Assembly: GCA_023443625.1 (NCBI GenBank)
Contig: JAEZTQ010000091.1
Coordinates: 1-27,649, forward strand
From: Bacillota bacterium
GTDB lineage: Bacteria > Bacillota_A > Clostridia > Lachnospirales > Lachnospiraceae
DNA: 27,649 bases
Reading direction: 5' to 3'
Below are positions 24,761-27,649 of this stretch, piece by piece. A program made the translations under genes and the position numbers. Under the pieces are notes generated by a model, which saw only the letters and a list, made by a program, of their open reading frames with translations, was not told the DNA's origin and did no database searches. Position 1 is the stretch's first letter; the number at the start of each line of letters is the position of its first letter.

Positions 24761-24799
24761 CGTCAACCAGGAGATTACTTCTCAAGGTTGGCGGTTTTT
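24761..24799 (+). terminator. Rho-independent terminator
   Basis: CGTCAACC (24761-24768) pairs with GGTTGGCG (24786-24793), with one G-T wobble; an inner GAGA/TCTC pair may lengthen the structure. GTTTTTC follows. It closes the unrecognised gene and separates it from the BlaI-type operon. Confidence 0.75.
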
Positions 24800-24850
24800 C
24801 ATTCTATGGTTTTATTGTACAATTAATTACACTTTAACAAGAAATCATCA

Positions 24851-24879
24851 TTGACAAACTGGTCTATACGGTGTAGACT
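24851..24879 (+). promoter_or_regulatory. Promoter of the BlaI/M56 operon
   Basis: A consensus -35 box TTGACA (24851-24856) and a -10 box TAGACT (24874-24879) are separated by exactly 17 bases. The -10 box lies inside the first dyad operator, so a bound BlaI-type repressor would block polymerase. Confidence 0.8.
24862..24878. promoter_or_regulatory. BlaI-type operator 1
   Basis: GTCTATAC-G-GTGTAGAC is a 17-base dyad with 7 of 8 pairs matching. It overlaps the -10 box. The GTCTA/TAGAC ends are shared with a second dyad 28 bases downstream, as expected for BlaI/MecI dimers, whose known operators have TACA/TGTA-like cores. Confidence 0.7.
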
Positions 24880-24889
24880 TGAATAAAAA

Positions 24890-24906
24890 GTCGATGCTGT
24901 ATAGAC
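24890..24906. promoter_or_regulatory. BlaI-type operator 2
   Basis: GTCGATGC-T-GTATAGAC is a 17-base dyad of the same length and ends as operator 1 but with a weaker left half. It lies just before the AAGGAGG site of the repressor gene, centre to centre 28 bases from operator 1. Confidence 0.6.
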
Positions 24907-24920
24907 CAAGGAGGTTTACC

Positions 24921-25283
24921 ATGAAGGGATATAAGCTTGCAGAAAGTGAAGAAAAATTTGCAGAATTAATCTGGAAGAATGAGCCGATTGGTTCTGGCGA
25001 TCTTGTGAAGATATGTCAAAAAGAGATGAATTGGAAAAAATCTACAACATATACAGTACTTAAGAAGTTATGTGAAAAGGGCATCTTCCAAAATGAAAAT
25101 GCTGTTGTTTCATCTGTAATCACAAAGGATGAGTATTATGCAAAGCAAAGTATACGCTTCGTTGAGGATACTTTTGGTGGATCCTTACCAAAATTTTTAA
25201 CAGCTTTTATTGGTGGAAAAAAATTAAGCAAACGCCAGGCTGAAGAGCTGAAAAGATTGATTGACGAACATAAGTCCTGCTAA
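24921..25283 (+). CDS. BlaI/MecI/CopY-family repressor
   Basis: This 120-residue winged-helix repressor has the DNA-binding domain at about 1-75: KLAESEEKFAELIWKNEPI, then KKSTTYTVLKKLCEKGIF, the family's recognition helix. The C-terminal dimer part, FVEDTFGGSLPKFLTAFI, ends with KKLSKRQAEELKRLIDEH. It is the target of the M56 protease family in beta-lactam and related sensing. Start ATG 24921 follows AAGGAGG (24908-24914); longer readings have no ribosome site. The promoter and two dyads directly upstream indicate autoregulation. The stop codon sits in the loop of a perfect hairpin, and the M56 gene starts 21 bases later. Confidence 0.93.
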   Translation: MKGYKLAESEEKFAELIWKNEPIGSGDLVKICQKEMNWKKSTTYTVLKKLCEKGIFQNENAVVSSVITKDEYYAKQSIRFVEDTFGGSLPKFLTAFIGGKKLSKRQAEELKRLIDEHKSC

Positions 25284-25291
25284 GCAGGACT
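25273..25291 (+). promoter_or_regulatory. Hairpin with the repressor stop codon in its loop
   Basis: AGTCCTGC and GCAGGACT form a perfect 8-bp stem around the three bases TAA, which are the stop codon of the BlaI-type gene. The ribosome site GGGAGGTG of the M56 gene begins right after the stem. There is no T-tract, so it is not a terminator. It may tie translation of the second gene to ribosomes finishing the first. Confidence 0.6.
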
Positions 25292-25304
25292 GGGAGGTGT
25301 AACA

Positions 25305-27191
25305 ATGAATGAAGTATTTCTCTCTATTTTAAATATGAGCCTTACGGCGTGTTATGTAATTCTTTTTGTGATGCTTGTCAGACTATTACTTAAAAAAGCT
25401 CCCAAATTCATCTCCTATGCCTTATGGGGTGTGGTTGCTTTTCGCCTGTTAATTCCATTCTCTTTTGAAAGCATGTTTAGTCTTATGCCACGGAATACGA
25501 ATGTTGTTCCAATCCCTCATGATATCATCTATCAGCAAAGTCCACAGATTAATAGCGGGATAAAAATAGTTGATTCTTTTGTAAGCCAATCACTTCCCGC
25601 TCCGACTGTTTGGGCAAGTGTAAATCCACTTCAGATTTATGTGGAGATAGGGGCATACATCTGGGTTTTAGGCATAATAGCAATGCTTGTTTATAGCATT
25701 GTCTCTATTTTAATATTAAAAAAGAAGCTTCAAAGTGCACAATTAATAGAAAAGAATATCTTCGAAGCTAAGAATTTGAATACTCCATTTGTACTTGGAT
25801 TGATAAAACCCAAGATATATTTACCGGTTGGACTTAAGGCTACCGAAAGAAGCTATATTTTACTACATGAGCAAACCCATATCTACCGAAAAGATCACAT
25901 TATTAAGGTGTTAGCTTTCCTAATATTATCCACCCACTGGTTTAATCCCCTTGTGTGGATTGCCTTTAGATTAATGAGTATAGATATGGAGCTATCTTGT
26001 GATGAAAGAGTATTGAAGGAAATACATGAAGATATTAAAAAGCCTTATGCTAGTTCGTTATTATCACTTGCTACGGGAAGATTTATATTAAATGGAAGCC
26101 CTCTTGCTTTTGGTGAGGGTAATGTAAGGGCGAGGATTAAAAACGTGCTAAATTACAAAAAACCAACTTTTTGGGTGATTGCTGTTGCCTTAGTTGCAGC
26201 CATAGTTGTTGCCATTGGTCTTTTTACCAACCCAATTACTGCTGCTAAACCAGATGATAATAGTCTTACTTCGCAATTCTTAAAAAATAAAATCGAGTAT
26301 GTAGGCGATAACTCAAAGGTTGGAGGCACATCCACAATTGGTGAAAATGAAGATATTAAAAAGCTCGTAGAAGACAATCTAAGCGTCATACTCTCATCAC
26401 CAAAGGAATCTTCTAATCCACAGGATTATATCAATGCTCATAAGAACGAATATGAAAACTTCTTTAAGTATGGCGGTGAAGATGCCTTACAATATATGCT
26501 TTCGCAGTTTGAGGCCGGTAATGCCCAAGGACTGAGGGGGCAAGTCATGATGGTAGTGTGTAAGGAGTTTTTGGGGGTACGAAATAATATTGCCGATGAA
26601 ACGCTGACTCCACAAGAATGGTATGATGCGTTAGACATTCGTCAGGAAATTATGCTGCCAGATTATGAGTATGATGGTCAGGACACAATTGAAAAACTTG
26701 TCTATGACACCGAGATAGAAAGGGATTCAACCTCTAACAAAAGTGGCGGTTTTATAATTGTTGCTCCAAAGATATTTGGAAACTATGAAGAAGATGATTT
26801 GATAAAGGTCTTTGTAACCACTTATAGTGCGAGATATAAACTTTATGGGAATACTTTATCGCAAGAAGGAGGCAGCATCATTCCAGCGGCAATTACCTAT
26901 CGCAAAGATGATAATGGCAAGTATGTCCTTGAGAAATACGAGCAAGCACAAGATGGCTCGTATTTTGGGTCATCCATTAGGGAATATTGCACCATGCCTG
27001 TATCCAAGAAGGAAATTAAAGGGCTTGCAGATAATATCTTTAAGCACTATGGGGATTATGAGGATATCCATATTCTAATGTATGATAACCTGTTTAAACA
27101 TTTAAAGAAAAATGGCATTAAAGACGCTACACTTACCAATTCTCAAGGAGAAGTTGAATTTTCTATGAGTGATTGGAAATACAAGCCTTGA
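25305..27191 (+). CDS. M56 (BlaR1/MecR1-type) membrane metallopeptidase
   Basis: This 628-residue integral membrane sensor protease has N-terminal membrane helices at about 5-30, 35-55 and 105-140. The zinc motif HEQTH (188-192) follows, with the downstream glutamate in ELSCDER as third ligand, then a membrane helix at about 286-308 (FWVIAVALVAAIVVAIGLF). The remaining 320 residues face outward, but they do not show the SxxK/SxN penicillin-binding motifs of BlaR1, so the signal is probably not a beta-lactam. The far C-terminal region is one I do not recognise. In family members, ligand binding outside triggers cleavage of the partner repressor. No resistance gene is next to it. GGGAGGTG precedes the ATG. 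Confidence 0.9.
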   Translation: MNEVFLSILNMSLTACYVILFVMLVRLLLKKAPKFISYALWGVVAFRLLIPFSFESMFSLMPRNTNVVPIPHDIIYQQSPQINSGIKIVDSFVSQSLPAPTVWASVNPLQIYVEIGAYIWVLGIIAMLVYSIVSILILKKKLQSAQLIEKNIFEAKNLNTPFVLGLIKPKIYLPVGLKATERSYILLHEQTHIYRKDHIIKVLAFLILSTHWFNPLVWIAFRLMSIDMELSCDERVLKEIHEDIKKPYASSLLSLATGRFILNGSPLAFGEGNVRARIKNVLNYKKPTFWVIAVALVAAIVVAIGLFTNPITAAKPDDNSLTSQFLKNKIEYVGDNSKVGGTSTIGENEDIKKLVEDNLSVILSSPKESSNPQDYINAHKNEYENFFKYGGEDALQYMLSQFEAGNAQGLRGQVMMVVCKEFLGVRNNIADETLTPQEWYDALDIRQEIMLPDYEYDGQDTIEKLVYDTEIERDSTSNKSGGFIIVAPKIFGNYEEDDLIKVFVTTYSARYKLYGNTLSQEGGSIIPAAITYRKDDNGKYVLEKYEQAQDGSYFGSSIREYCTMPVSKKEIKGLADNIFKHYGDYEDIHILMYDNLFKHLKKNGIKDATLTNSQGEVEFSMSDWKYKP

Positions 27192-27196
27192 GGGCA

Positions 27197-27313
27197 AAGT
27201 ACTACGATGTATTGGATATTGCACATGGAACTATGAATTATGAACCTTTCATAGAATAAATATTAGAATTGCTTATAGAAACAGAACAACTTTGGTTATC
27301 AGTATTGGATTAA
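27197..27313 (+). pseudogene. Short scrap with an in-frame stop
   Basis: One frame reads KYYDVLDIAHGTMNYEPFIE, a TAA at 27257-27259, then ILELLIETEQLWLSVLD and TAA at 27311-27313. The reading looks protein-like on both sides of the stop, as in a decayed gene end, but I cannot name the family. It has no start of its own. Confidence 0.3.
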
Positions 27314-27320
27314 AACAAAT

Positions 27321-27355
27321 GGGATTGGTAAAGTATTTATCAATCCCTATTTTTA
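27321..27355 (+). terminator. Rho-independent terminator before argC
   Basis: GGGATTGGTAAA (27321-27332) pairs with TTTATCAATCCC (27336-27347), twelve positions with one G-T wobble and a 3-base loop, followed by TATTTTTAT. It ends the BlaI/M56 operon region. Confidence 0.85.
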
Positions 27356-27372
27356 TATTGCCAAGTATAGTA

Positions 27373-27401
27373 AATAAGTGGTAACATAAGAAAAACTTAT
27401 T
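27373..27401. promoter_or_regulatory. Inverted repeat upstream of argC
   Basis: AATAAGT (27373-27379) is repeated inverted as ACTTATT (27395-27401), with 15 bases between. Its position, 50 bases before the argC start, fits an operator, and arginine regulator sites are AT-rich, but it does not match the arginine-box consensus I know. Confidence 0.25.
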
Positions 27402-27450
27402 AATAGGTATCAAGTAGGTTTTATTGAAAAATCTAAAGGAGTGATGGACT

Positions 27451-27649
27451 TTGATAAAAGTAGGGATACTTGGAGCTTCCGGCTATATGGGTGGAGAGGT
27501 AATACGGATTTTGCTGGAACATCCAGAGGTCGAAATAGTATGGTTGACTAGTAGGGGAGATAAACCTATAGAATATTATCATAAGAACTTATATGGAATG
27601 GGACTTAAGTTTATTAAACCGGAAGAGATTACACCATGTGATATTATTT
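27451..27649 (+). CDS. argC: ArgC, N-acetyl-gamma-glutamyl-phosphate reductase, 5' part
   Basis: This is the first 66 residues of the NADPH-dependent reductase of arginine biosynthesis that turns N-acetylglutamyl phosphate into its semialdehyde. The start [16 protein letters not shown] is the Rossmann dinucleotide motif typical of ArgC, followed by [19 protein letters not shown] and a run to the window end. The start must be TTG 27451, because an in-frame TGA lies at 27442-27444 and no other start codon stands between; AAGGAG (27436-27441) is 9 bases upstream. The catalytic Cys lies beyond the window. The related LysY-type reductase cannot be excluded from this part alone. It is probably the first gene of an arginine operon. 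Confidence 0.85.
   Translation, partial: MIKVGILGASGYMGGEVIRILLEHPEVEIVWLTSRGDKPIEYYHKNLYGMGLKFIKPEEITPCDII

Overview
The window reads as AT-rich chromosomal DNA of an anaerobic Firmicute, most probably a Clostridia/Lachnospiraceae-type bacterium. The reasons are strong AGGAGG-type ribosome binding sites, a YesM/YesN two-component pair beside a CUT1 sugar importer that has no ATPase gene, GH42 beta-galactosidase, SUKH immunity proteins, a BlaI/M56 pair and ankyrin-rich proteins. All intact genes are on the + strand. Species cannot be named from sequence alone.

Layout. (1) 135-1166 is an intact chemotaxis methylesterase, cheB. A gutted ABC-transporter ATPase remnant and a good terminator follow. 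(2) 1967-3363 is a small immunity-like cluster: a SUKH-4 protein, a second SMI1/KNR4-like protein and a frameshifted ankyrin remnant, with no toxin gene in view. (3) 3485-12195 is the most unusual part: hscC-1, J-domain/ankyrin gene 1, J-domain/ankyrin gene 2, hscC-2. Two HscC-type Hsp70 proteins flank two very large proteins. Each large protein has an N-terminal J-like domain (HPE instead of HPD), a Trp-rich helical segment shared by both, and about 19-22 ankyrin repeats. Each hscC overlaps or abuts its J-gene partner, which suggests translational coupling. A SagB-type nitroreductase follows. (4) 13008-13610 is a graveyard holding a DUF6544-like C-terminal scrap, a hairpin and an IS256-like transposase N-terminal scrap. 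(5) 13611-23393 is a carbohydrate locus: GH42 beta-galactosidase, lipoprotein solute-binding protein, two permeases, an AraC-type response regulator, a YesM-type sensor kinase and a sugar-acid-type IlvD/Edd dehydratase. (6) 23394-24738 holds a truncated SPASM domain of a radical SAM enzyme, a tiny Cys/Gly-rich ORF and an unrecognised 267-residue protein. (7) 24851-27191 is a BlaI-type repressor with two dyad operators over its promoter, followed by an M56 (BlaR1-like) membrane metallopeptidase. (8) From 27451 the window ends inside argC, which starts with TTG.

How the parts may work together. The HscC/J-ankyrin block looks like a dedicated chaperone system in which the ankyrin solenoid would choose clients and the J-like domain would hand them to the neighbouring Hsp70. 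E. coli HscC, with DjlB/DjlC and nearby Sel1-repeat proteins, is the nearest known parallel; the role here is inference. The carbohydrate genes form a coherent sense-import-hydrolyse-catabolise unit. The scraps between modules mark a region with repeated gain and loss of accessory genes.
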